Below are positions 24,712 to 35,399 of a DNA stretch of 64,000 nt, one piece after another. The first letter of the stretch is position 1. Each line of letters begins with the position of its first letter. Source of the DNA: Planococcus citri (Eukaryota > Arthropoda > Insecta > Hemiptera > Pseudococcidae); contig NC_088677.1 of NCBI RefSeq assembly GCF_950023065.1, forward strand, positions 65,373,469 through 65,437,468, in the 5' to 3' direction. Both the position numbers and the translations under genes were made by a program. Below the pieces are notes generated by a model. It did not search any database and had not been told where the DNA came from. It saw nothing but the letters and a program-made list of their open reading frames with translations.

Positions 24712-25335
24712 TTATTGTAAACCTTCCACTATGACTTTTTTGATGACACCTTTCAATACGACTTTTTTCTTTTTATCTGTTCCCGTTACGCAATCTCCAA
24801 CGTAAAGATTGTGCACTGGTGCAGTGGTCGAATAATTTTTAAATCCTTTCATTATAACGCAACTATCTGTATCAGATGAACATCTTACATAAGGAAATAG
24901 GGGCTTGTAATTGAACAAGAACCAGTACCCAATATTGGATTTAATATAGCTCGTGTCACTTATGCTCATTCTTCCAAGAATTTCTTGATATGTCCTGGAG
25001 CGTTGTCCTTGTGGGGGCTTCGTCTGTTCTACTTTGTACAATGCGCACGCGCATAATTCTTTCAATTTTATATTCTCGTCGGTCGTTTTATTGGAACGCC
25101 AACATGAGGTGATTTTTTTTGCCACTGAAAATGAAATTCGTGAGTAGGTTTTTATATGTTTGAGTTGGATCAATTTGCACTCACCGTGGCTAAATGGACA
25201 ATATTCTTTGAAGAGTTGTTGTTCTAATTTTACATTGTCACCGAGTTCGTAATTTTGGTCTAGGCAAAGGTTGTTGTTGGCCGCTGCACTGTAGTAGATC
25301 GAGTTCGATAAAAGTACCAGTGTCAGCAATTTCAT
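24712..25335 (-). CDS. G3: secreted orphan-family protein, clade A, in-frame intron
   Basis: Exons 25185-25335 and 24712-25124 with a 60-nt GT-AG intron encode 187 residues. The signal peptide is MKLLTLVLLSNSIYYSAAA. All six family cysteines are present plus two extra (TSCWRS at the start of exon 2 and GDCVTG near the end). The 60-nt intron has no stop and a length divisible by three, so unspliced RNA would give a 207-residue protein with 20 extra residues. Donor (G|GTGAGT) and acceptor (TTTCAG) match the paralogues. AATAAA lies at 24651-24656. The promoter segment that holds the TATA box in G1 and G2 is missing here (about 25410-25430), so expression may differ. Function unknown. Confidence 0.83.
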   Translation of the reverse strand: MKLLTLVLLSNSIYYSAAANNNLCLDQNYELGDNVKLEQQLFKEYCPFSHGECKLIQLKHIKTYSRISFSVAKKITSCWRSNKTTDENIKLKELCACALYKVEQTKPPQGQRSRTYQEILGRMSISDTSYIKSNIGYWFLFNYKPLFPYVRCSSDTDSCVIMKGFKNYSTTAPVHNLYVGDCVTGTDKKKKVVLKGVIKKVIVEGLQ

Positions 25336-26219
25336 GATTTTTTGAAAAATATTTAGTCAGAGTCTGGGCAGCGTGTAACATGAAAAGGTGGAGGAATGAC
25401 GATCGGTGAATTTTGAGAAACAGACTCTGACTGTGTGGATATTCGTCGTGGAAAAGAAAACTACAAAAAATAGTATGTACGTAGGTAACACAAAGGAATA
25501 CTGATTAGGTACGTATGTTAAACTGTCAACTCGTCGTTCAAATTGCAACTGAAGAAATCGAATGTTTTTCTTATAATTGCTTACTTACCGAACACGATGT
25601 TAACAAATGGAGGGTCTTTGTACCAGCGATGCTTTCTTTTTTTGGAACTGTCCTTAGCCAAGGAGTTTCGAATGTCTGTTACATTGCTCGTTAAGTTTCT
25701 AGAAAATTAAGTCCGCATTATTGAAAATTATTATCAGGCTTGTAAATGACGAATAGAAACGTAAGTCGTCGAGTGGCAAACTTTTGATTGGAAAATTTTC
25801 CTTTATACGAGTGTCTTGTTTTTCATTACAATTTTCAGTATTTGAACGTTGCATTTTTCGTGAAATTTTGATTTTCAGTGGTGGGTAAATTGAACCATTT
25901 TCCTTCGAAAAACGAATTGCGAAAATTTAGTGGATTATCGAGGATTTTTTCACTCTCGGAAGATAACGAATTTTGAAGAATTCGAATTTGTATTTTTTTC
26001 CTTTTATGGAATTCTCTGATTTTGCTCATTTTTTTAAAAAAAGAAACATTAATTTCATCTGTAATGCTTTGTTATATTTTGAATTGAAGAAAATCGTGAA
26101 AAATACTCTCTCAAAAAATAATAAAAAATTTATTAGAGAAAACAATCAATCGGTGACAAATAATCGCTGATTTTTTTGTAATGTTTAGCTTTCGTTGTTG
26201 GAATTTCTCAGCCAAAAGT

Positions 26220-26955
26220 TCAAGTGGATGGCGCTGTCGCCGCATTTGTTGACATTCCCATGTAGACATCGTTGATTACAGCTTTCAATTTCAATTTATC
26301 TTTGAAGTTTTCTCGCTTAGTTAATCCCACGTATAGATTATAAAGCGGTTCTGTGTCTGATTTTTTCTGAAATCCTTTCGCTATAACACAGCTATCTGTG
26401 CCCATACTACAATAGGCAATCCGTACTTTCGGTTTATAACCAAGCAAGTACCAATATGACAAATCAAAAGTAGAGTAACCGGTTTTAGTTAAAGTTGTGC
26501 GCTGCAAGATATCCCCATATATCGGTTTTTCTGGTTGTGGTCCTCTGGTTGGCGGTGGTTCCAGTTTTACGATAGGTTCTTGTGATTTGGCTTTCAGCAG
26601 CTTTTCGTGATAAAATGCACAGGCACATAATTGTCTCAGCTGTTCGTTTTCGTTCTTTGATGCGCTGGAGTTGAATAATGAGGATAGTTTTTTTCCAACT
26701 GAAATTTGCCAATTTTTTTATATGCGAATATTGTTAGAGAATCGTTTTGATTAAATACATAGATTTCAACTAGGTTTGATAAAGTTGGAGATGTTACTCA
26801 CCATGGCTGAGTAAGCAGAATTCTTCGGCGATTTGTTTTCTCAAATCTTCCTCGTTTTTGAAATGGTATCCTTGATTTATGCAAAGCTTGTCATTATTTG
26901 TAGTTGCTTCGGAGTAGACCCGGTTTATTGAAAGAACCAATATCAGCAGCTTCAT
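26220..26955 (-). CDS. G4: secreted orphan-family protein, intermediate type
   Basis: Exons 26802-26955 and 26220-26698 with a 103-nt phase-1 intron encode 210 residues. The signal peptide is MKLLILVLSINRVYSEAT. Cysteines are LCINQ, EFC, QLCACAFYHEKL and YC.MGTDSC. Between LCACAF and the YW block it has a longer proline-rich linker (EPPPTRGPQPEKP) than G1-G3. The C-terminus carries a DVYMGMSTNAATAPST tail not found in the other intact genes but seen in two relics at 19802 and 37229. A TATATC-like word lies about 105 nt upstream, and AATAAA is about 90 nt after the stop (26129-26134). It sits between clade A and clade B both on the map and in sequence. Function unknown. Confidence 0.83.
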
Positions 26956-26959
26956 TATT

Positions 26960-28930
26960 TTTCGAAAAATTTATGCCAGATTGTACCCTGTCTACAGATC
27001 AACGTGTAACTTGACTAAGTGTTCGTGTTGTTGTAAGAAACGATATTCGAAAGACGTACATAGATATAACTGAAAAGAAGTACCCATTGCATGTGTTTGA
27101 AGTGTTGACGTGTGGTTCAAATTTCACTTGAAACGATCGAGTGTTTTTAATTAGGTAGGAGTAACGGTCTAGTTTTTTTAGCCTTCCCCCCCCTCGGAAA
27201 TTTGTGAAAAATAGCTCACCAAATTCGTGAATTAATTTTTAAATTTAAATTTTAATATCATCAGTTGAATTGCTGTACATCACTAATTAATTAATTATAA
27301 GCTGACTTTGTAAATGCAGCACAGCTGCCTATTGCAACAATAAACTTTTGATTTGATTTGATTTGAAACCCATATCGATTGTGTTTTGTGCTCCTTTTGA
27401 AACACGATGGCCTTGAAAAGTTTCATTTTTTCATTCGATATTCATGGTTCAGGAGACTCTGAAAAATGTAATGTGAATTTTAGTCGATTTTCTTTTAAGA
27501 AATTTTGAAAAGTGTGTTTTGATTTCCAAGAGTGGACTTATTCAAAAAATTTAATAAATGATTGGTACCTATCCAATATAAATTTTCCATGAAAGCAAAC
27601 GAAACAAAAACAGGTACTCAATAATTGAAGACTCAAATATTTATCCATAATTTGCAGCAACTTGAAAACAGAAAATCGGAGCAGGAAATTCACAGCAAAA
27701 TTTTCATCACTTTTATCCATTATCCACAAATAATTCCCAAAAAGAAGTTTCTTGTGAAAAACAAAGTATTCATGCGAAGGTCCAGGAAAGGCCCTAGGTA
27801 GATAAGTATGGTCCAGCGGTCCCCGAGAGCTTGGGAGGTGAAAGTTATGTGATGCATTAGGTGCCAAAGATGAGTATTTTTCCTGAGTTTTGGACTTCAA
27901 CTCTGAGTGGTTTTCGAGTAATTCCTCAAAAATCAAAAATCGTTTTTAATTTTTTTCTCAGGATTTATTCGGCCGATTTTTTTCAAACTTGAACCAATGT
28001 GTAAGTTGGTATGCGTAAGGGTTTTTCCCATTAAAATCGACAACCCCTCCCCCCACTTCTCCCCGTCCAAAACTTTGATTCAATTTTTGAGGTCCCTCTT
28101 ACGCCCCAAGGCCTTTGAGCACACTTTAAGAAAAATATTTTTTAGATGCTGTATTGATCCTAGAACAACATATTATAATTTACCCAAAATTATACCTCAA
28201 GTGCGTCATAGTCAAATTCGACCAAAACCAACACCCCCTCACCTGTAATAAGGTTAATATGGTACCTAGACCTACCTATGCAACTGTTATTGAACTAATT
28301 TCAGGAGTGTTGTGTGTAATGTTGTAATTTTTAAACGAAAATGATATGTTTGAGAGTCGTTATTCACAAATTCCGATTTAGGGACAGCGAAGCACCCACC
28401 ACACCCCCTTGCCCCCAATTTTGAGGCAAAGTGAAATTTTTAACATGGGTGTCGTTTTCATATGAATCGGACACGCCAAGTGCGAAAATGAGGTTGAATT
28501 TTTATACCGGTACCCATAAGTACCTCATTCGGGGCAAGTTGTAAATGCATTTTTTTATATGTACGTATAAAAGTCCATTTTTACAGCTCAGTTTCGTAAT
28601 TTAGAATTTTTGCAGCCAACGCAATTAAATTAAAGCTTTTGCAAATACCGAATCTTGTTGTGGAAAGAACGCCGATTTCAACCAGATTTTCGGTTTTCTT
28701 TTAGCTTCATTTGATCAAAGAAAATTCTTTAAAAGGTTCGTGGGGGGCGGTAAAAAAAAGCCAGTTTATTCGTTAACTTTTTGGAAAATTTCTCGATGTT
28801 GTGTACAAATGATAGATGTTTCAATAAGATTCTGAAAAGCAAAATAAAATAGTCACGAATTTACTTAAAATGAGCAAGTTTTTGTCACGTGTTGTCTCAT
28901 TTATTACATTTTGATATAAAAACAAAATAT
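26960..28930. other. G4-G5 intergenic region
   Basis: Contains the G4 promoter flank and AT-rich sequence with C-runs near 28045 and 28390. A 132-codon open frame at 27538-27936 (minus) has no signal peptide, family motif or splice context and is probably chance. The segment from about 28770 is the 3' flank shared with G6 and G7. Confidence 0.4.
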
Positions 28931-28934
28931 TGAA

Positions 28935-29599
28935 TTACGTAGATGGCGATGATACCTCACGTTTTTCAGGAATTTCTACATTGACATCTTTGAAGACACC
29001 TTCAAAGCGTACTCCCCTTGATGGGTTTTTATCTCCCACGTATATATTGAAAAGTGGTGGGTTCGATGAATTCGTGCGGTATCCTTTCAGAATAATACAA
29101 GAATCTCGATCGGACTTACATGCTTCGTATGGAAATTTTGGCCTGTGATTGAACAAGTACCAGTATGCACTATCTGATCTAACCCTTCCTCCTTTTGCCA
29201 CAGTTGTTTTTGATAGAACTTCTTCATATGTCCTGGCTTTGAGATTGGTTTTGTTTTCCGACAGCTGTTCTCTTATAGCAAGAGCGCAAGCGCATAAATG
29301 TAGCATTTGCTTGGTTTCTATTTCTTCAACGTGGTTGAAACATCGTGTTAATATCTTCATGACTGAAATTCGTGAATTATTGTGCTGTACATATTACAAT
29401 TTAGGTTCTTTGCAGTTGTATTTAATTGGTATGATAACTCACAATAGGCAGCTACAGAATATTCGTTGTCGATACTTTTGCTTAATCTGTCCGGGAGACC
29501 CGGCTCGTATTCCTTGTCTTTGCAATAGTTGGAAGTAGCCGCCGTTGTGTAAGAGTAGAACCAGTTCAATGTAAACATTAACGACAGAAAGTTCTTCAT
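28935..29599 (-). CDS. G5: secreted orphan-family protein, clade B
   Basis: Exons 29443-29599 and 28935-29362 with an 80-nt phase-1 intron encode 194 residues. The signal peptide is MKNFLSLMFTLNWFYSYTTA. NYCKDKEYEPG follows. The EYC of clade A is EYS here, while exon 2 begins with a new cysteine (ILTRCFNHVEE). LCACALAIREQ, YWYLFNHRPKFPY, C.SDRDSCIILKGY and FNIYVGD follow, with FEGVFKDVNVEI near the end. TATAAC lies at 29692-29697, about 95 nt upstream, and AATAAA at 28900-28905, 30 nt past the stop. The upstream flank of about 500 bp is shared with G6, G7 and a gene-less copy at 34.05 kb. Function unknown. Confidence 0.85.
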
Positions 29600-29691
29600 T
29601 TTGCTAAAACTTCATATACGAGTACGTCAACTTGTGGGCAGCACGAGAACGAACGATTATGGTTGAATCCTCTGGGACTGATCGATGTTTA

Positions 29692-29697
29692 GTTATA
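29692..29697 (-). promoter_or_regulatory. TATA-like box of G5
   Basis: TATAAC within TTTTCTGCTATAAC. The same TTTTCTGCTATAA block precedes G7. Confidence 0.5.
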
Positions 29698-31054
29698 GCA
29701 GAAAAGAGAACGACGAACGATGAGTAAAAAGATAAAAATATATGTGACAGGTGGGTGTAAATTTTTTAATTGCTACGCGATCGAAATAATCCGAGTTTTT
29801 CTAATTACTTTGTGTACTCGATGGTAGAAAATTTCAAAATTTTATTGTTTAACGTCGTTAGCAAGTGTTTTCAAGTCTGTACCATTGTTTGTAGAATTTT
29901 AAAGTAAACGAAGCAATCAATATTGTAAATTTTTTGAAGAGGTTTCAACTGAAAGGTCGAGTCATCAATGTCAAATTTTTGGTTAGAAATTTTTCCATTG
30001 TCTTTATTTTATACCATCACCCCGTTTTTTGTTATTTTGTTTCCATTCTGTTGCTGGTAATTGTCATACTCACAAGGGAACCTCTCGAGGTGTCCGCCTT
30101 CGATTTGAACGGGACCGCGATTTTTGAAAAGAACATGATCTAAAATCTCTAAAAACAAATTTTCAGCTGCCCAACTGTATCTATATCTTAGCGAACGTTT
30201 GAAAATTTGTCACATGACCTCTTAGAACCTGTGGAACTCCCAAGCTCTCCCTTGAGCATACCCAGTATCATGAATGTAAACTCTCTAACGCAATTCCTCT
30301 CCGGGCTTCTCAGGGTAGACCAACTTGACGGCCATTTCATCATCACAACATGATCTCCGCAGTTGGCAATAGGTGCAATGGAGTGCATAGGGTCTAAGTG
30401 GCGATGTGACAAGGGCTATTTTTGCAATGAGCTCCTCAACTGTTTTTTGGTGATTATGCTTTTTTCGAAAAAGTACGTACATGATCAGTAAAAATGATCA
30501 AAATAAGTCCTAAAACTGATATTGATTCCCCAAATCGAAATCTCACCATTTCAGCCATTCTGGAGCCTCCAGCGCGATTTTTCAATTTCTCCAAAATTTT
30601 TAATTTGCTCCAGAAGACGCGATCATGACGTTGGGCAGCTGAAAATCGAGTTGTGTGTTATACTCGACCTGTTTAACGAGTTTATCCACATTTGATCCGG
30701 TTCTGGAGAAGACACCTCAAGGGTGGTTTTTTGACTTGACTACGAGTATGTTTTTTCATCGATGCATTCTTCATGAAATTTCGGAAGATAACGAATTTTG
30801 AAAAGATGAATTCGTATTTTTACCTTCTTCATTCGTCAACTTTTTGGATAATTTTTCGATTTTTTGCTTACAAATAATTGAACGCTACCATCAGGAAAGA
30901 TGCTTCAATGAAATTCTCAAAAACAAATAAAGTAAGTACCTATGGTCAGGAATAGACCTTATGAGCAAATTTTTTTCGTCAAGTTGTTATACGTTTATTA
31001 CGCTTTGATTTCGCAACAAAATATTTTATTACGTATGTAGATGAGGACGATGCC

Positions 31055-31788
31055 TCATGTACTCGTACTTGGGACAGTTGGAACTTGTATATCGACTGCT
31101 TTGAAGACACCTTCAAAGAGATATTCTCCTTTTGGTGTTATTTCTCCTACGTATATATTGTAAAGTGGCGGGTTAGTTGATGTCTTGCTATATCCTTTCA
31201 GAATAATACATGTACTGGTACTCCGATCGGACCCACACACGTGGTATGGAAATTTAGGCTTGTGATTCAACAAGTACCAGTATGAAATAGCTGAGTCAAC
31301 GGTACCTCCTTCTCTGACAGTCGTTTTTGGTAGAATGTCTGCATATTTCCTAGCTTCGAGCTGTGTTCCCTGCTGTGGCAGCTCTTCTCCTCTATGAATA
31401 GCTTTGTATCTGTTGGCTTTGATCTGCGCTTTTCGTTCTACCACCTCTTCCCTTATAGGAAGAGCGCAAGCGCATAAATGCTTTGCCTGCTCTTCAGTCA
31501 GTCCCTCCTCAACGGAGCCGAAACATTTGGATAATATTTTCTTCTTGACTGGAATTTGTGAATTGTGCATGTGCATTACAATTATTAAGGTTTATCGTAG
31601 TTGTACCTATAAAATTGACGTTGTAACTCACTATAGGCGGTAGGAGAAAATTCGTTGTCGATATCTTTTTCTATGTTGTGTTCGGGGGGAATGCTGTATC
31701 CCGTATCTTTGCAATAGTTGGATTTCCTTGCCGTTATGTTGGAGTAAAACCAGTTCAATATAAACATCAGCGTCAGAAAGTGCATCAT
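31055..31788 (-). CDS. G6: secreted orphan-family protein, clade B, with insertion
   Basis: Exons 31632-31788 and 31055-31548 with an 83-nt phase-1 intron encode 216 residues, the longest of the array. The signal peptide is MMHFLTLMFILNWFYSNITA. As in G5, exon 1 has NYCKD but no EYC, and exon 2 starts with a cysteine (ILSKCFGSVEE). Between LCACALPIRE and the YADILPKTTV segment there is about 24 residues more than in other clade-B members, charged and Gln-rich. YWYLLNHKPKFPY, C.SDRSTSTCIILKGY and YNIYVGE follow. The TATAAAAAT box is at 31868-31876 and AATAAA at 30994-30999. The gene looks intact. Function unknown. Confidence 0.85.
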
Positions 31789-31867
31789 TTCGCGAAAATA
31801 TCAAGTTTGCTAACTTAAAGGCAGCACGAGAACGGATGACTATGGTTGAATCCTTTGAGAACGATCG

Positions 31868-31876
31868 ATTTTTATA
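31868..31876 (-). promoter_or_regulatory. TATA box of G6
   Basis: TATAAAAAT about 80 nt upstream of the G6 start codon. Confidence 0.6.
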
Positions 31877-32754
31877 CATATACATAGTAGAAAAGAGAAC
31901 GTGAAGAGCGTGCAGAAATATAAAAATAATATATGTGACAGTGACTGGTATTCGAGTGATGATTCGTTAATTGCAACGCCGTTGAAATAATTCAACGATT
32001 TTCGATTTCTTTGTTTACCTTGATGGTAGAAAATTTCAAAATTTTTTTGTTCAACGTAGTCAGCAAGTGTTTTACCAACTGTCTGGTACTGAATTTGTCT
32101 CGATTGTTGGAGTTTTGGGGTGTGCGGTTCCCGATGGTACCATTCGTTCCATTTGAGGTTTCCTTAAAGTTTGTATATTTAGGTATGTTCTGACAAGAAA
32201 AACCGGGACCGTTATTTTTGAAAAGAACATGGTCTGAAAGTCACAGTAACCAACATTTCAGTCGCAGGTAATTCTTAAAAAAGTGGCATAGTAATTTCAA
32301 TATTAAAAAAAACATAACAAAAAGAAATCATTTTTTTTCAAAATTTTAAAATTGAAATTATAAATATACATGCCCGTGACCCCATTTTTGATATTGGCCT
32401 CAATCTTCTCCATGGATGGGGGGAGGGGTTCAAAAAATTTGGGACCATGGCGTAAAAATTTCCATCGTCGTGGTGCATTTTTTTGCTGTTGGAACTCATA
32501 TTTTGACTCGATAGCTAAGAAAATACTTTCAATCACTGAGTAAGTATTATATTGTAAATCATATGAAAATTCATCAGAAAATATTTCTCAATATCATAAT
32601 CTTGAAAGTTTCTACACCTTCATTGTCTTTGTCGTGGCTATAAAATGCCCACGGCGCGGCTCGGCTGTAAAAATTTTCAAAACATGGAATTAGATAACGT
32701 TTTCTGTAAAAGTTCCATGTATTGATATTACATTGGTAGTACTTGGCCATCGAA

Positions 32755-32782
32755 TATATTTTATTTGTTTTCAGGTGAGAAT
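32755..32782 (+). promoter_or_regulatory. candidate recursive splice site
   Basis: TTATTTGTTTTCAG|GTGAGAAT has no bases between acceptor and donor (junction 32774/32775). It lies in a gene-poor gap of the array, on the opposite strand to the array genes. The donor half is weaker than at 14.44 kb. Confidence 0.35.
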
Positions 32783-33570
32783 ATCAGGCCTGATCACAAA
32801 AATAATAAGCTACGGCGATGGATATTGAATGTGAGACATGATATAATTTCACTCCATTTTCGATTTTAGACCGGCTAATCGATATGTATTTTACATTTGA
32901 AATGCAGATAACATTTTTATCGATCACCCAAAGCAATTGTAGCCAGTCATCTCCATCAAAAAATATTTTGAACATGGTTTTAAAAAAAAATCTGAAAAAT
33001 GACCACGTCGATGGACGCTTAAGTCGGAGACAGACTTTGAACGCCCCCTCCCCCACCAGCGAAGTCATTTAATCAATGTTTTGAGGTCAACCTATAGCCT
33101 TAAAGTGTTGAAAATTTCATCCCTGAGAACAAGTTTGTATATGCTACTTTCTTTTTGGATAAAATGCATATTTTCATCATAAAAACTGAATTAAAAAAAA
33201 AAAACATGTGCTGGGACCGAGTATGACTACTAACTTTTGGCCATTCAACCGATTTCATGGGGGGGGGGGGGGTTCTAACTGGTTTGAATGGAATGGTTGA
33301 ACGGGTGCCCATTGCAAAAAATTGTCGGGACAGTCGAGAGACAGAAATTTGCCAGATTTTTAAGAATTACCTTCGCCCTAATTGGTTTTTATTTTTTGGC
33401 GATGTGTGTTATTAAAAAAAAATAACTCAACTTATTCAGTAAACATGATGGAAATCAGTTTCGAAACTAATACGAGTATCAACTCCTTCGAATCACATTT
33501 CACTATACGAGTATCTTGTCACTTTAGAGCTTCCAGCGCGATTTTCGTTTCCTCTATAAGTACATATGTA

Positions 33571-33781
33571 GGGTGCACTGGGGTAAGTCCGAATTCCTGC
33601 TCTAGTGCCTAGAGGTTTGCACATTCCAAAGCGCTACCCAGCAGTGACTCGAGAATACTACTCCTCCTTATGGGAACCTACATAATAAATTTGAGCCATA
33701 TTGGTTCATTTGTATAGGAGAGTAACAGCCGGTCAAAGTTGAAAATGTGAAAAACTCATTCGGACTTACCCCGTTGCACCT
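33571..33781. mobile_element. TA-flanked MITE (about 211 bp)
   Basis: The left end GGGTGCACTGGGGTAAGTCC and the right end (reverse complement) AGGTGCAACGGGGTAAGTCC are inverted repeats, bounded by TA at 33569-33570 and 33782-33783. The interior is non-coding. It is inserted next to the gene-deletion scar. Confidence 0.7.
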
Positions 33782-33783
33782 TA

Positions 33784-34330
33784 CACATTTCGTGGTATTT
33801 CTTGTGTTTCGTTACAATTTTCAGTGTATGCACGTTGCATTTTTCATGAAATTTTGGTTTTTTGTCTCGAAAGATAACGAATTTTGAAAAGCTGAATTCG
33901 TATTTTTACCTACTTGTACTTATGTACTTCATTCGACAACTTTTCGGAAAATTTGTCGATTTTTTGCTTACAAATAATTGAAAGCTACGTAACTACCATC
34001 AGGAAAGATACATCAATGAAATTCTCAAAAGCAAATAAAATGCCTATGACGATTGAAATAATTCGACGTTTTTCGATTTCTTTGTTTACCTCGATAGTAG
34101 AGAATTTCAAAATTTTATTGTTCAACGTCGTCAGCAAGTGTTTTTGAGTCTGTACCATTTGCTTGTAAAAATTATTTCTGCAGTAAATGAAGCAATCAAT
34201 GTTGTTAATTTTTTGAGAGGGTAATTGAAGGTCGAGTCATCAATGTCAAATTTTTGGTTAGAAAGGTTTTCATTGTCTTTATTAATTTAGCTTTTCACCT
34301 CGTTCTTTGGTATTTTTGTTCCGTTCTGTT
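33784..34330. repeat. fused 3' and 5' flanks of a deleted array gene
   Basis: From about 33810 to about 34045 the sequence matches the 3' flank of G6 (30770-30930: GATAACGAATTTTGAAAAG, TTTTTTGCTTACAAATAATTG and TCAATGAAATTCTCAAAA words). From about 34048 to about 34330 it matches the 5' flanks of G5, G6 and G7 (TTTCGATTTCTTTGTTTACC, TTCAACGTCGTCAGCAAGTG). No coding sequence lies between the two. This is what an exact loss of one clade-B gene with its near promoter would leave. Confidence 0.7.
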
Positions 34331-34566
34331 TGTAATTTTCATGGATATAAATACAGTGTGTCCAACAGGTAGTGAAATTAGTGAAAAAGTAGTGATTTTA
34401 AAAATATGTGTAGTGAAAGTAGCGAATTTTGTCAAAAAGGCAATAAAAAAATTTAAAAATTATTCGTTAATGCGTTCATTTGTATCTTTTTTTTATGAAT
34501 ACACGTACTTAGTACCTTGTGGTGCCCGGGTCTTATATGGTAATTGTGGTGCCCACGTACATAGAG

Positions 34567-35195
34567 GATCATATATATAGGTATTGGTATCCAGACATGT
34601 CAACTATTGAATGGGTTAATTTTACTATACAAGTGGACTGACCAACTTGTCAACTATAGTTGACAAGTCATGGGTTAATTTTACTATACAAGTCAACTAT
34701 GAGTTTTCAGAAACTTCCACCAGAGGGCGCATGGCTTAGAAATCAAGGCACGAGGACGAACGCAGGGTCTATAGTCAATTTGTAGTGAGTAGAATGTGAT
34801 GTGCTGGTGGATATGTATGCAAATACATCGATCCTGAGTGTACACGACAACAAATTTGACTTGAAATTTTTCAGTATTTTATTGGCCTATGGAAAATTTA
34901 AAAACATCAAAAATTTTTATGCTGTTTAAGCTTTCTTTTGGTGTCTTAACTTTCTCAAAATTCAAATTACCTTGACTCCATTTTCAAAAATTTTCTTCAA
35001 AATTTAGCCTAAAAATCTGATTTCTTTTTTCAAAACATAGATTTTTTTAATATTAGACTGAATCTGCAAATAAAATTTTAATAAGTGATTTAGAACAGAA
35101 ATTATACCAATTTTAAAATTTTGTTCACTTTTCTGCATATATGCCAAGCATAGTTGACATGTCTGGTCGCAAGCAAATATATATATGTATGATAA
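34567..35195. mobile_element. candidate inverted-repeat element
   Basis: CCAGACATGTCAACTAT at 34591-34607 is repeated in inverse at about 35149-35165, and the outer flanks (ATCATATATATA) are also inverted. Next to the left end, AAGTGGACTGACC and ACTATACAAGT words form a short tandem cluster (34610-34700). GTGGTGCCCG words occur as direct repeats just outside both ends (about 34520 and 35228). Family and target duplication are unresolved. Confidence 0.45.
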
Positions 35196-35399
35196 AGGTG
35201 TTTTGGTGCAGTTTGGGTTTTTAGTCATGGTGGTGCCCGTTATAGAAACTTGGTACTTGTGGTGTCCGCCTCAAAAATTTTTTTTCATTAAAGTGCATTT
35301 CATTCAATTCTACATTGTCTTAAGCAACCTTTAATCGTCTTAAGCAACTTTTATATCGTTGTTTTCAAGTAAATTGTACCAGGAATTTGATATAAATTG

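Noticed and set aside
27538..27936. 132-codon minus-strand ORF between G4 and G5
   Set aside because: No signal peptide, family motif, promoter or polyA context, and no recognised domain. Long frames of this length occur by chance in this sequence.
29149..29538. 129-codon plus-strand ORF
   Set aside because: It lies antisense across both exons and the intron of G5. The minus strand has signal peptide, splice signals and family motifs, so this is a shadow frame.
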